Shown: positions 1-9,343 of the stretch, in pieces
How the letters are laid out: the number at the start of each line of letters is the position of its first letter
Numbering within the stretch: the first letter of the stretch is position 1
DNA from: Erysipelotrichaceae bacterium
Lineage (GTDB): Bacteria > Bacillota_I > Bacilli_A > Erysipelotrichales > Erysipelotrichaceae
Length of the DNA: 64,000 bases
Assembly (NCBI GenBank): GCA_030694975.1
Contig: JAUYTU010000015.1
Location: 1-64,000 of the forward strand
Direction: 5' to 3'
The notes under the pieces: model-generated
What the model saw: only the letters and a program-made list of their open reading frames with translations
Told to the model about the DNA's origin: nothing
Database searches by the model: none
Program-made: the position numbers and the translations under genes

Positions 1-1
1 T

Positions 2-241
2 CAATTTGAATGTGCTGAAGGTGCAAGTTTTTCAATTATGGTGGCAGTAACAAGTGGAACAAGTGCCAGATTTAATTTCAAGGTTGATGATGTTGATACT
101 CTTTGGGAATCTTTGGAAGGTAAAGTGAAAATTATTGATACCATTGAAACTATGCCTTATGGGAATCGTAAGTTTACTATTGCAGATCCCGACGGGAATG
201 AACTTGGCTTTGTTCAAGAAAAGTATTCGGAGGTTAAATGA
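2..241 (+). CDS. VOC (glyoxalase/bleomycin-resistance) family protein, 3' part
   Basis: The reading frame is open from the left edge and ends at TGA 239-241, so only the C-terminal 79 or so residues are present. The visible part has the vicinal-oxygen-chelate pattern: RFNFKVDDVD, a short helix, then GNRKFTIADPDGNELGFVQ, where the DPDGNxLGF segment closes a VOC beta-alpha-beta-beta-beta module. VOC proteins act as metal-dependent lyases, dioxygenases or drug-binding resistance proteins, and the sequence here does not separate these. The class call is firm; substrate is unknown. Confidence 0.75.
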   Translation, partial: QFECAEGASFSIMVAVTSGTSARFNFKVDDVDTLWESLEGKVKIIDTIETMPYGNRKFTIADPDGNELGFVQEKYSEVK

Positions 242-261
242 TATGAAATTTGTATGGTTAA

Positions 262-714
262 TTATTTTAAGTATTCTGAGTATTTAGATAAAAATAACTC
301 ATATTCGTGTTTTTCAGTAACCCAGATAATTACGTTGATTTCTTTTCTACCAAGACGTGAATAGGCTTCCAGACGATGGTTTCCATCGTTTAACTCAAAG
401 GCATTTTCAACAAAATGAGCTATAAGTGGAGGCATATCGCTGTCTGTTTTTATTGCGTTTTCTAGCTTTGCGACTTTCTTTTCAAACCATTCTGCATCTA
501 CTTTCCATTTCATGTTTTCTTCAGGTCCACAACATCGATAAAACAGCGATAATGGCATTTTTATCGGTCCTAAAAAATATCTATCAAACAGTTTCAAACC
601 ATTCGAAAATTCTTCATTATTTGCATCAGATAGCAAATATGAATGAACCCAATCTTCAAGTTTTCCATTTTTAGCATAGCCTTGAGCTGATGATAAAGTG
701 CTTCTGTATTCCAT
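262..714 (-). CDS. ParB/sulfiredoxin-like domain protein, hypothetical
   Basis: A 150-residue soluble protein. I chose the ATG at 712-714 because AAAGGAGATA lies just upstream; a longer in-frame start at 750 has no such site. Near residues 108-135 it reads MPPLIAHFVE, then LNDGNHRLEAYSRLG, which resembles the ParB/Srx nuclease-like fold signature in which a DGNHR loop binds nucleotide. No HTH or second domain follows, so it is not a chromosome-partition ParB. Function is not assigned. It converges on the VOC gene and is divergent from the DUF202 gene. Confidence 0.6.
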   Translation of the reverse strand: MEYRSTLSSAQGYAKNGKLEDWVHSYLLSDANNEEFSNGLKLFDRYFLGPIKMPLSLFYRCCGPEENMKWKVDAEWFEKKVAKLENAIKTDSDMPPLIAHFVENAFELNDGNHRLEAYSRLGRKEINVIIWVTEKHEYELFLSKYSEYLK

Positions 715-812
715 AATGAATATCTCCTTTTTATTTACACCTGTATGCAAATATATCTATACATTTTAACTATATTTCTTTATGCTAAAATAAGGGTATG
801 ATTATTAGAAAA

Positions 813-831
813 TAATTCTATCATAGAATTA
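813..831. promoter_or_regulatory. Perfect 9-1-9 palindrome, candidate operator
   Basis: TAATTCTAT-C-ATAGAATTA is a perfect inverted repeat with a one-base centre, in the 161-bp gap between the divergent genes at 262-714 and 876-1298. The geometry (7-1-7 core) is that of Fur/PerR-family boxes, but no such regulator is encoded nearby. A second perfect palindrome, TTGTATACAA, follows at 839-848. With a one-base centre it cannot form a stable RNA hairpin, so a protein site is more likely. Confidence 0.4.
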
Positions 832-875
832 ATGTGTATTGTATACAAGTAGATAAAAAAGTAAGGAGTGGTACA

Positions 876-1298
876 ATGGATGAAAAAGATCCAACAAACA
901 AGAGCGAAACATTTATCGTTGACTCGAATAAACTAGCAGAAGTGCGGACTTCTTTGGCAACAAGTAGAACTTATCTAGCTGCAGAAAGAACATTTGCGGC
1001 ATGGATCCGAACGGGGTTTGCCATTTCAGGTGTAGGCATAACGCTTGGTACAGCACTAAAAGATACCCAAAGCAGATGGATATCCTGGACCATGGCCATA
1101 TCACTGGTGTCTGTTGGCATATTTACTTTTATATATGCGTGGCATCAGTACAAGAATCTCTATCACTACATTAATACCCAATTCAAAAACCACAATCTTA
1201 TATCACAGTCTTATTCTTTCAATTACTATGCGCTGACCATAGTCACCGTGATATTGGTATTGTCATCGTTATTGGGATTCTTTTTGATGTTTTACTGA
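876..1298 (+). CDS. DUF202 family small membrane protein (YidH-like)
   Basis: A 140-residue integral membrane protein. The start at 876 is preceded by AAGGAGTGGTACA; a longer in-frame start at 834 has no ribosome site. After a charged N-terminus it has LATSRTYLAAERTFAAWIR, the DUF202 hallmark (an AAERTxLAWxRT-type motif), followed by three hydrophobic segments at about residues 50-70, 78-98 and 117-139. Family members are inner-membrane proteins of unknown function. It appears monocistronic. Confidence 0.8.
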   Translation: MDEKDPTNKSETFIVDSNKLAEVRTSLATSRTYLAAERTFAAWIRTGFAISGVGITLGTALKDTQSRWISWTMAISLVSVGIFTFIYAWHQYKNLYHYINTQFKNHNLISQSYSFNYYALTIVTVILVLSSLLGFFLMFY

Positions 1299-1368
1299 TG
1301 GTTCTCGCATATTTACTTTTAGATGATGTTATCAAGAAATGATTGAATAATCTGAGGGGAAAATTTCA

Positions 1369-1752
1369 ATGGATTCAAAAATACTACATAAATTACTAAA
1401 TGACTACGATGCAAATTTGAGAATTGAAAGTATTGATGATTATATGTTAATTATCAGAATTAATGAGTATTTAACTCTATTTGCAGCAGAGGCGAATGAA
1501 ATGCTGGGAATAAATGAAAGTGGACAACATTGGCATATGGAAACAGCAGAAATGGCTGATTTTATTATTGATATCTTAAATGGGGATACAATTATTATTG
1601 AGCATACTTCAATATTTGCTAAAATTTTAAGCAGTGATTCACGCCTTAAGATTTTATCGAAAGATAAATATGAGAAAATAAAGCAACGATATATTGGGAA
1701 GAATAGAGTACGGATCTATTCTGGGTATTCGATAATACAGAGAGCAGATTAA
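1369..1752 (+). CDS. Hypothetical protein, 127 aa
   Basis: Not recognised. A small acidic soluble protein starting at ATG 1369 behind GAGGGGAAAATTTCA. It has no signal peptide, membrane segment or cysteine motif. The pattern looks like an alternating beta/alpha domain: YMLIIRINEYLTLFAAEAN, then MADFIIDILNGDTIIIEHTS, then a basic C-terminal helix rich in K and R. The gene stands alone between the DUF202 gene and the EEP gene. The good ribosome site and regular codon pattern argue that it is real. Confidence 0.6.
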   Translation: MDSKILHKLLNDYDANLRIESIDDYMLIIRINEYLTLFAAEANEMLGINESGQHWHMETAEMADFIIDILNGDTIIIEHTSIFAKILSSDSRLKILSKDKYEKIKQRYIGKNRVRIYSGYSIIQRAD

Positions 1753-1864
1753 TATTGATGTTGCTCTGCCACCTCCGTGTGCAGAAGCTTGTGTTGTCAA
1801 GGATAGACATATATGAATTTGATAAGGTGTGGGATAACATTCTTTTCCCACAAAGGTGAGCCAC

Positions 1865-2644
1865 TTGAAAATAGTGACATTTAATATCCGCTGTGATTGC
1901 GGAGTGGACCAAGAGAATAATTTCGAATTCAGAAAGCCCTATATTTTGAAGAAACTGGCTGAGGAAAGTCCGGATATTGTTTGTTTTCAGGAAGTGATGT
2001 CCCACATGGCGTTATGGTTGAATGATTCGCTGCCGGAATATTGCATTGTCGGATGCGGCCGGGATGAAAACCTTGATGGAGAGCAGGTGCCGATTGCCTT
2101 TCGAAGAGATCGATACTCTCTGATAGCACTCAATCATTTTTGGCATTCTGAAACACCGAATGTTCCGGGAAGTATTTTCCCAGAGCAGAGTGTTTTCCCA
2201 CGGCTTTGTACAGAATGTTATCTAATGGAGCGTGAAAGCAGAAAGATCATTCGTGTAGTAAACACGCATCTGGATCATCTTAACTCAGCCGTAAGGCGTA
2301 AGGAACTTGAACTTGTGATGCATACCATCAGTTCAACGTCTATGTATAAAGAATATCTGACGTTTCTTGCGGGAGATTTGAATGCTGTACCTGAATCAGA
2401 AGAAATGGCAGTTATGAAATCATATCCTGATTTTGTCTGTCTTACAGAAGACATCGGCATTACCTATCACGGCTATTTCCGTGATAATCTGAATTCAGAG
2501 AATGATCAGTCGGCTCAGATCGATTATATTTTTGTTCGCGGTGATGTTCGGTTGAAGTTGGTGGAGAAGTGGACGGATGTACACGAAGGAGTGTATTTAT
2601 CAGATCACTATCCGGTGTCAGTAGTTGTCAAAAAAGACAACTAA
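1865..2644 (+). CDS. Endonuclease/exonuclease/phosphatase (EEP) family hydrolase
   Basis: A 259-residue protein of the metal-dependent EEP fold shared by exonuclease III, DNase I and sphingomyelinases. Family motifs are seen in order: KIVTFNIRCD at the N-terminus (metal-site Asn), DIVCFQEV near residue 40 (metal-binding Glu), VNTHLDH at about 140, AGDLNAVPES at about 175, and SDHYPV near the C-terminus (catalytic His). No signal peptide. I take TTG 1865, which gives MKIVTFNIR and lies 6 nt after AAAGGTGA; a GTG at 1856 sits inside that site. Phosphodiester hydrolysis is likely; the substrate is unknown. Confidence 0.85.
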   Translation: MKIVTFNIRCDCGVDQENNFEFRKPYILKKLAEESPDIVCFQEVMSHMALWLNDSLPEYCIVGCGRDENLDGEQVPIAFRRDRYSLIALNHFWHSETPNVPGSIFPEQSVFPRLCTECYLMERESRKIIRVVNTHLDHLNSAVRRKELELVMHTISSTSMYKEYLTFLAGDLNAVPESEEMAVMKSYPDFVCLTEDIGITYHGYFRDNLNSENDQSAQIDYIFVRGDVRLKLVEKWTDVHEGVYLSDHYPVSVVVKKDN

Positions 2645-2779
2645 AAGAGAATGAGAAATGGTGCAACTACATTATCGGATGCGTTAATAAACGATTATTA
2701 AGGAGACAAGAGCTTTATTTTAAATAGAAACCGGCATGGTTGGACAAACTGATGATGGTTGCAGAATGTGAGGGGGAAA

Positions 2780-3193
2780 ATGGAAATCTCTAAATTGAAT
2801 AATCTGAATTCTAAATTACTCATCATTAGTGGTATTTTATCTAGCTTTAATTTTCTTTATGTTCTAAGATCAGAGAATATTACAGATAGAATTCAAGTTT
2901 CACTGATTACATTTTCACCTGTATTAATAGCTCTTATTTTGTTTTCAAGTAGGTCAATCTTTAATAATACGTTGACAAGATTACCAACAGTTTTATTTAT
3001 ATTTACGGCTAATATCTCTACACTTCTGCTTTATATATTTTTTGCTATCAACACCCTGCTTTTTACAAGCGTAGAGGGGTGGGCGAGTGGCAGTCTATAC
3101 TTATTAGTCTTACCACTTTACAGTGGAGTAGTAAGTTTAGTGGTTTTTATCACAACATTTCTAATATTATTAATTTCACGATTATTCAAATAA
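2780..3193 (+). CDS. Small multi-pass membrane protein, hypothetical
   Basis: About 137 residues with four predicted hydrophobic segments (roughly residues 13-30, 40-60, 73-93 and 105-132). No charged catalytic motif; family not recognised. Start taken at ATG 2780 just behind GAGGGGG; an in-frame TTG at 2759 is possible. The last 25 codons and about 30 bp of downstream sequence recur as a decayed copy at 9344-9418, so the gene once had a paralogue in this neighbourhood. Confidence 0.55.
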   Translation: MEISKLNNLNSKLLIISGILSSFNFLYVLRSENITDRIQVSLITFSPVLIALILFSSRSIFNNTLTRLPTVLFIFTANISTLLLYIFFAINTLLFTSVEGWASGSLYLLVLPLYSGVVSLVVFITTFLILLISRLFK

Positions 3194-3520
3194 AGATTCT
3201 TTGTATGGAGGATAAAATATTGGATTGAAATGATCTTGTTTTAACAAGCTTTGAGAGGATGGTGGACTTTTGTTTTAGTAAAGACTTGATACTTAATTCT
3301 TGTAAGTTGAACTCAAGTGATTTATAGTATTGCTATTATTATGTGGTAGAATCATATTAAAGATTTCTAACATGAATCGACAATTGCGTATACGTATGAA
3401 TATCATTGTTTCCAAGATGACATACAGCGTGTTTAGTCATCATGTAGATTCAGAAAAAGAGTTAGAGTGAGAAGTGATAAAGATGAGCCTGTTATGCAAA
3501 GTGTAGAAGGAGGTACAAGT
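3194..3520. other. 327-bp intergenic region
   Basis: No gene seen. It contains a small perfect hairpin, CTTGTT-TT-AACAAG at 3235-3248 with no T-run, so not a clear terminator, and A/T-rich sequence with a possible -10 (TAGAAT, near 3347) ahead of the large sensor gene. No c-di-GMP riboswitch consensus was recognised. Confidence 0.4.
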
Positions 3521-6448
3521 ATGATAGTTGGTAATAATGTGAAATTAGAACAAATCAAAGAAAGTGATGCAACTTTTAGTATATATAAAAAGAAAAACCT
3601 TTTTGTGCGAGTTATCGTTTTCATCATAATAATCGTTGTGCTGAGTGGCCTATATCTTGTTTATGCTTGGAACAGGTATCAAGATATTGCTGAATCTAAA
3701 GCTATTATGTTGGCACAATCTTTGGAATCCGTCTTCCACCCCGAACACATAGCGAAATTAACCGGAAGTGCAGAAGATCTTGAAAAATCCGATTATATAT
3801 TGATGAAAAAAAGCCTTTCACAGTTGGTTGAAGCAACAAATCCAATCAGTTTCGCATACTTGATGATCGAGCGAGATGAAAACGTTGTATTTTTGATGGA
3901 TTCAGAGCCAGCGGACTCTGTCGATTACTCTCCACCCGGACAAATTTATGAAGAGGCGGATAATGTTCTACGGAATACTTTCATTTCAGGCAAGACAGTT
4001 CTTACAGAACCGACAACTGACCGATGGGGAACCTGGATCAGTGTTCTGGTGCCAGTGAAAGATCCGACAAGTGACAGGTATTTAGCTGTTTTCGGGATTG
4101 ACTATGATGCTTCAGAATGGTATGCGGATCTAAGGAGACAGATGCTTCCTGATGCGATTATTATACTTTGTTTAAATTTGCTTGTTTTTGCATGGTTTCA
4201 TTCTTGGGCACAGAAATCTTCGCTTAAGAAGCTAAGTAAAAAAATAGCTTTTGACGAAGCTTTGTACCACAGTGTGTTTGATCAAACCCCAGTCGGAATA
4301 GCCATTATGCATGACAAGAACTATGCGACTCAATCAGAATTTGGAGTTATGAATATTAACCCAATGTTCGAACGCATTCTTATGAGAGAAAGTAGTGATT
4401 TGGTAAATACAACATGGCCAGAGATCACCCATCCAGAAGATTTAAAAGCTGATCTTGAGAAATTTGAACAATTTAAAGCCGGAGTGATTAGTGGTTATTC
4501 TATGGAAAAACGTTTTTTAAGACCGAATGGATCAAGCGTGTGGACGAATATGATAGTGTCCCCTTTGCAAGGTTTTTCTGACGATGAATCCCTACATTTA
4601 TGCTTAATAGAGGACATCACCTCAAAAAAAAGAACAAGTGATGCACTTAAAGAAAGTGAACGTAGCAAATCTGTTCTTATCTCAAACCTTCCGGGTATGG
4701 CATACAGATGCAATTATGACCGAGATTGGACGATGCAATTTGTTTCTGACGGCTGCACTAAGCTGACCGGATATGCTCCTGAAAGCCTTATGAACAATAG
4801 AGATGTGACATTTAATTCACTAATCACTCCTGAATATCGTGAACCTTTGTGGAGAGAGTGGGAGAGAATTATTGACAAGAAACTGCCTTTTGAATACGAA
4901 TATGAGATTACATCAGCTTCTGGAGAACGAAAATGGGTTTTAGAGTTAGGCGAGGGAGTGTATGGCAAAAATGGTGAAGTTGAAGCTTTGGAAGGGATCA
5001 TTCTAGACATTTCCGACCGTAAAAAGTCCGAAGAAGAAACGAAACGTTTGCTTGAACGCACATTATCAATGTTCAATAATCATGAAGCCGTTATGCTTCT
5101 TATTGAACCGTTGTCTGGTGAAATTATTGATTCAAACACGGCAGCTAGCACATTTTATGGCTACTCTAAAGAAGAACTCTTGAACATGAAAATTCAAGAT
5201 ATAAATACATTAGATAAGGACGAACTTAGTGCGATGCGTTTGAAAGCTCTTAACAAAGGCAGGAAATATTTTACTTTCCCGCATCAATTAAAAAGTGGAG
5301 AAATCAGAGTTGTTGATGTATACAGCACTCCTATAGAATATGAGGGAAAGAAGGTTCTGTTTTCGATAATCTTCGACGTGAGTGAGAGAGAAAAGGCCAC
5401 AAAGAAGAATGAGTTTTTGGCTTATCACGACCATCTTACTGGAGTTTTTAACAGAAGATATTTTGATGAGGAGTTTGAACGTAGAGTTAAGAGAGGCGAT
5501 TTCCCTATTGCTTTTCTTTTAGGTAATATAGATGGATTTAAAACCTTTAATGACGCATTCGGGCATGTTAAAGGTGATGCAGTTTTAAAAGATATTGCAA
5601 ATAGACTTGCGTCAATCATCATTGACGGTAGTGTACTAGCTCGTGTTGGGGGTGACGAATTTGCAATCTTGATATCTGGTAAAAATGAAACTGAAATCAG
5701 ACAATGTTTAGATAAACTGACTCGGGAATTTGATAAAGAGCTAGAGGATTCTGGGAAAGATGCACTGATTACCATTTCATGGGGGCATGGGATTCAAAAG
5801 GATGAAAGAGATACATTGGATGACCTTCATAGAGAAGCTGAAGCATTTCTGAACAACAGAAAGTTTTATAATACAAACAGTCTTAGAAGTAAAACTGTTA
5901 ATGTTATTATGGAAACGCTATTTATGAAAAGCGAAAGGGAGAAAAAACACTCTGAGCGGGTCGGAAAACTTTGTGAGTCAATTGCCCGAAAAATGAATTT
6001 TAGCAAACCAGAAGTGGATAAAATTAGAGTTGCAGGTCTTTTACATGACATCGGAAAAATCGGTATTGAAGAAGCTATTCTTAACAAAGAGGGCAAATTG
6101 GATGCAAAGGAGTGGGAAGTGATGAAACTTCATCCGGTAAAAGGTGCTTCAATTCTTGTTAAGACAATCGAATATAATGATATAGCGGAGATAGTACTGT
6201 TACATCACGAACGCTATGATGGAAAAGGTTATCCGAATGGTTTAGCAGGTGAAGAGATACCTTTGATGGCAAGGATCATTGCTGTTAGCGATGCGTATGA
6301 TGCCATGACTGAACAAAGAACTTATCGTACACCTTTTAGTAAAGAGGAAGCCATTGCAGAGTTGAAAAAATGTTCGGGTACTCAGTTTGATCCTAGAATT
6401 GTAAACACTTTTATAAATATGGTTATGGGAGTTGAGAAAGCAGATTGA
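3521..6448 (+). CDS. Membrane sensor with three PAS domains, GGDEF and HD-GYP
   Basis: A 975-residue c-di-GMP signalling protein; start 3521 follows GAAGGAGGTACAAGT. Order: TM helix 29-48, extracytoplasmic sensor 50-207, TM helix 208-228, PAS at about 247-370, 386-505 and 513-630, GGDEF at about 638-785, HD-GYP at about 795-970. The HD-GYP has LLHDIGKIG and HHERYDGKGYP, the intact diiron phosphodiesterase motifs. The GGDEF motif (RVGGDEF) is intact, but the first metal-site Asp is Asn (GNIDGFKTFND) and there is no RxxD inhibitory site, so net hydrolysis of c-di-GMP seems more likely than synthesis. The gene stands alone. Confidence 0.9.
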   Translation: MIVGNNVKLEQIKESDATFSIYKKKNLFVRVIVFIIIIVVLSGLYLVYAWNRYQDIAESKAIMLAQSLESVFHPEHIAKLTGSAEDLEKSDYILMKKSLSQLVEATNPISFAYLMIERDENVVFLMDSEPADSVDYSPPGQIYEEADNVLRNTFISGKTVLTEPTTDRWGTWISVLVPVKDPTSDRYLAVFGIDYDASEWYADLRRQMLPDAIIILCLNLLVFAWFHSWAQKSSLKKLSKKIAFDEALYHSVFDQTPVGIAIMHDKNYATQSEFGVMNINPMFERILMRESSDLVNTTWPEITHPEDLKADLEKFEQFKAGVISGYSMEKRFLRPNGSSVWTNMIVSPLQGFSDDESLHLCLIEDITSKKRTSDALKESERSKSVLISNLPGMAYRCNYDRDWTMQFVSDGCTKLTGYAPESLMNNRDVTFNSLITPEYREPLWREWERIIDKKLPFEYEYEITSASGERKWVLELGEGVYGKNGEVEALEGIILDISDRKKSEEETKRLLERTLSMFNNHEAVMLLIEPLSGEIIDSNTAASTFYGYSKEELLNMKIQDINTLDKDELSAMRLKALNKGRKYFTFPHQLKSGEIRVVDVYSTPIEYEGKKVLFSIIFDVSEREKATKKNEFLAYHDHLTGVFNRRYFDEEFERRVKRGDFPIAFLLGNIDGFKTFNDAFGHVKGDAVLKDIANRLASIIIDGSVLARVGGDEFAILISGKNETEIRQCLDKLTREFDKELEDSGKDALITISWGHGIQKDERDTLDDLHREAEAFLNNRKFYNTNSLRSKTVNVIMETLFMKSEREKKHSERVGKLCESIARKMNFSKPEVDKIRVAGLLHDIGKIGIEEAILNKEGKLDAKEWEVMKLHPVKGASILVKTIEYNDIAEIVLLHHERYDGKGYPNGLAGEEIPLMARIIAVSDAYDAMTEQRTYRTPFSKEEAIAELKKCSGTQFDPRIVNTFINMVMGVEKAD

Positions 6449-6663
6449 TAGATTGGAATAGAAAAATATTTTATAACTTAACTTGTGCTATAACTTCAAT
6501 GACTGCTAACTATTACGTATCAATGCTTGATTATAACGTTGTTAACGGACCAAACAGACTCAACACAGGTATCTTATTATACAAGAACGTATATTAGCAA
6601 TTTTTTACAAGTATTTTGGAACTTTCATTTAAATCATTGCATTTTATCGAGACTCAACAGAGT

Positions 6664-6669
6664 TATAAT
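6664..6669 (+). promoter_or_regulatory. Putative -10 box before GGDEF gene
   Basis: TATAAT lies 21 nt before ATG 6690, just ahead of the GCGAGGAGG ribosome site. No convincing -35 is placed at 16-18 bp; TTGCAT is 21 bp away. The preceding 241-bp gap otherwise shows no gene. Confidence 0.35.
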
Positions 6670-6689
6670 GTATTGCGAGGAGGTTTAAC

Positions 6690-8066
6690 ATGTTAACAAT
6701 AAAAAGAATCAGCATTATATCTTTAATGATAGTTGTACTTCCGGTATTTTTCTATTTTTACATGGCCGATTTTAGAACTGAGCCTATGGTCTATGGTGAT
6801 TTACACTTTTATTATGTAATTTTCAGTTCAGCAATAGCCATTTTAGTTGGATTGGCATCATATCTCGAGTATAAGAAAAACAGAGTTGAGAAAATATTTT
6901 ACATTTCTGTTGGCTTTATTGGAGTTGGAGTGTTTTACACATTTCATGCATTAGTTGCACCTAATATGAAAATGGGGCAATTTTTTGAATTTCCTAATAT
7001 GATAAGCAATATCAATGCTTTTGTATTATTTGGGGATTTGAGTAGGCTTTGGTTAGCCTTAATGATGTTTATGCCAGATAGCCTGTTTGAACATAGATAT
7101 CAAATAAAGAAATATTTCAATGGCTACGTTTTATTAGGATTATTTATTCTTTTGTCTGGATTATTGTATATTGGTTTATTAACACCTGAGATATTTCCTA
7201 TATTTAAAAATGATGACCTTACGGATACAAATTTAGCCATTCTGACAAAGGTTGTGACACTGCTGTTTTTGGGTATAAACTCATTGAAATACTATTATTC
7301 TTATAGGGCAAAGCAAAATATTACAATTCTTTCTTTCATTATTGGATTGTGTCTTATTATGGAAACAGTAATAATTTTCATGATTTCCAAGCCTTGGAGT
7401 TCAAACTGGTGGTTAGCACATAACTTGTTTTTGATGAGTTATTTAGTGATAGGGTCAGGAGTTTTGTATAGTTACTTCGATAAGCAAAAGTATGAATACT
7501 TTGATGTTTTGGGTCAGATAAGCAGATATACTAAATTGTTAGAAGAGAATAATGTGAAATTAAAACAATTAGCTAACTATGATGCTTTAACCGGATTATC
7601 AAATAGAAGCCACTTTATAAATACAACCGAGGAGTATATAAAAAAGGCTGGCATTGAACATACTACTTTTGCACTAATGTTCATCGATCTTGATTATTTT
7701 AAAACAATAAACGATAAGTATGGGCACCAAGTTGGAGATGAGCTACTAAAGATTATTTCTAAGAAGATCATCAGTATTATCAAATCAAACGACTTGGCAG
7801 CAAGAATTGGAGGAGATGAGTTTTTACTGTTATTTAAAGATGTAAGCCAAACTCAGATAGATGCAATCTCAAAGCGCATTCTAGACCGATTGTCAGAGCC
7901 GATCATAATTAATGAAAATATTTGTAAAGTCGGTGCAAGTATTGGAGTAAGCATTTTTCCCAATAATGGCAAGACAATTGATGAACTTATTTCTAAAAGT
8001 GATGAAGCAATGTATAGAGTAAAAAAAGAAGGTGGGAGTAATTACTTGATACTTTCAAATAATTAG
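6690..8066 (+). CDS. Multi-pass membrane diguanylate cyclase
   Basis: A 458-residue protein behind GAGGAGGTTTAAC. Residues 1 to about 265 are an N-terminal membrane sensor with seven or eight hydrophobic helices, some carrying conserved-looking His/Trp (for example TFHALVAPNMK and WWLAHNLFLMSY), of the MASE type; I cannot name the exact family. Residues 290-455 are a GGDEF domain with MFIDLDYFKTINDKYGH and RIGGDEF, so catalytic residues are intact. The inhibitory position reads KSND rather than RxxD, so product inhibition may be weak. It probably makes c-di-GMP in response to a membrane-borne signal. Confidence 0.85.
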   Translation: MLTIKRISIISLMIVVLPVFFYFYMADFRTEPMVYGDLHFYYVIFSSAIAILVGLASYLEYKKNRVEKIFYISVGFIGVGVFYTFHALVAPNMKMGQFFEFPNMISNINAFVLFGDLSRLWLALMMFMPDSLFEHRYQIKKYFNGYVLLGLFILLSGLLYIGLLTPEIFPIFKNDDLTDTNLAILTKVVTLLFLGINSLKYYYSYRAKQNITILSFIIGLCLIMETVIIFMISKPWSSNWWLAHNLFLMSYLVIGSGVLYSYFDKQKYEYFDVLGQISRYTKLLEENNVKLKQLANYDALTGLSNRSHFINTTEEYIKKAGIEHTTFALMFIDLDYFKTINDKYGHQVGDELLKIISKKIISIIKSNDLAARIGGDEFLLLFKDVSQTQIDAISKRILDRLSEPIIINENICKVGASIGVSIFPNNGKTIDELISKSDEAMYRVKKEGGSNYLILSNN

Positions 8067-8151
8067 GTTTTTTGAAACGGTGTTAATTCACTTTTGTTGT
8101 AACGGTGGTATTGATGTCACGTTAAGGTGAATCTCAGACTCGGGAATGCTC

Positions 8152-8213
8152 AAAAAGGAAGTTTTCAGACTTTCGGTAATAATCACCGACATCTGGAAAC
8201 TTTTCTTTTGTCT
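8152..8213 (+). terminator. Long hairpin with T-rich tail
   Basis: AAAAGGAAGTTTTCAGA pairs imperfectly with TCTGGAAACTTTTC; an inner CGGT/ACCG stem closes a small loop, and TTTTGTCTTT follows. It is well placed to end transcription of the upstream cyclase gene. The rest of the 348-bp gap (8067-8414) shows no gene I can support. Confidence 0.5.
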
Positions 8214-8414
8214 TTGATTTAAATCACTTTCAAAGAGCGGAACATTGGATTGCCTGATGCATTTTAAAAATGAGGGTTACGCGAAACTCTGGCTTTGATT
8301 CAATAAAGTTTAAGAATAATTTAAGATTCGAAACAGTTATATTTAAGGATGCTTTGCTATATTAATTATGAGAGGCGGCAGAAGAGGCTGCTTCAATTCG
8401 AAAGAGGTAAAAAG

Positions 8415-9176
8415 ATGAAAAAAGAAAGAAGAAAAAAAACGATGGTAATTTTGGTATTTTTAGTAGCAATCGCAATTATTCAAACATTACCGGTATTTTT
8501 TCTGAAACCCATGGGTTTTAAAACGATGTCGGATGAGAATATTGAGATGTTTTATGCACCTGAAGTACAAAAAGGTGCAGAAGAAGTGTTTGAGCTGCTT
8601 CAGTTGAAATCCAACGAAATTAAAGAGAAAATGAATGTGGAATTCGATGAGCCTACGAAAGTATACATATACAAAACTCAAAGACAGTTGGCCATTAGAG
8701 AAGCAGGTTTTATAACATTGACTTTTGCACCAAGCTGGTACATAGGAGACAGCCACAATGGGAACATTATGATGGTCTCACCGTATACAAAGGTTAAAGG
8801 ACATACCCATGAAAGCATTTTGAATGCAACCTTGCATGAACTCGTTCATGCCATCAATTATCAAATCAATCCAAAGATGTCTTACTTCTGGGACAATGGT
8901 CTGGCAACATATCTTTCAAATCAAAAGCCAAATGAGTCGGATTTGACAAGCCATTCCATTCCTACCTTCAAGCAGTTAAAGACGGATAATGGATTAGAGT
9001 TCGGGAACATGGGTGGATATGCCTATTCATATTCGTATATTGAATATCTCGATGAAATCTATGGTTGGGATAAGGTGCATGCTTATGCCTCTGGAAACAA
9101 AACATACGAAGATGTATTTGGTAAGTCAGAGTTGGATGTTTATAATGATTGGTGCCATTTCCTTAAAGAAGATTAA
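8415..9176 (+). CDS. Membrane-anchored gluzincin-type metallopeptidase (peptidase MA-like)
   Basis: 253 residues. Start 8415 follows GAAAGAGGTAAAAAG. A very basic N-terminus precedes one TM helix (about residues 10-28), so the catalytic part is extracytoplasmic. LHELVHAINYQ at about residues 138-148 is a zinc HExxH motif. About 18 residues on, YFWDNGLATYLS occupies the place where peptidase-MA proteins usually carry the third zinc ligand as NEGLA; here it reads DNGLA, so the third ligand may be the Asp or the site may be altered. Zinc peptidase fold is likely; substrate unknown. Confidence 0.75.
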   Translation: MKKERRKKTMVILVFLVAIAIIQTLPVFFLKPMGFKTMSDENIEMFYAPEVQKGAEEVFELLQLKSNEIKEKMNVEFDEPTKVYIYKTQRQLAIREAGFITLTFAPSWYIGDSHNGNIMMVSPYTKVKGHTHESILNATLHELVHAINYQINPKMSYFWDNGLATYLSNQKPNESDLTSHSIPTFKQLKTDNGLEFGNMGGYAYSYSYIEYLDEIYGWDKVHAYASGNKTYEDVFGKSELDVYNDWCHFLKED

Positions 9177-9281
9177 TTTAGCATTAAAAAATAGTAGTAT
9201 AGAAAACTCAAATTACAAACTGAGAAGGCGATGAAATGTAAATACGTTCATTGAGTTAGGCCTATCCAGGAAGTAGATGAA

Positions 9282-9321
9282 TAACCTGTGGGATCGTAAT
9301 ATATTCAGCAGGTTTTTTATA
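9282..9321 (+). terminator. Weak terminator-like hairpin
   Basis: AACCTG and CAGGTT are separated by about 20 nt and followed by TTTTTAT. It is placed after the peptidase gene; the loop is long, so the call is tentative. Confidence 0.35.
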
Positions 9322-9343
9322 CCTAATTTGCAAAAGAACTGCT

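Noticed and set aside
1753-1855. Read-through frame containing LPPPCAEAC after the 1369 gene
   Set aside because: No start, no ribosome site and no recognisable family.
3194-3520. c-di-GMP riboswitch before the large sensor gene
   Set aside because: No conserved GEMM-type core sequences or tetraloop-receptor pattern were found here or before the other GGDEF genes.
8211-8414. Remnant of an acetyltransferase gene (phrases such as GYAKLWL)
   Set aside because: Too short and no second motif; could be chance.
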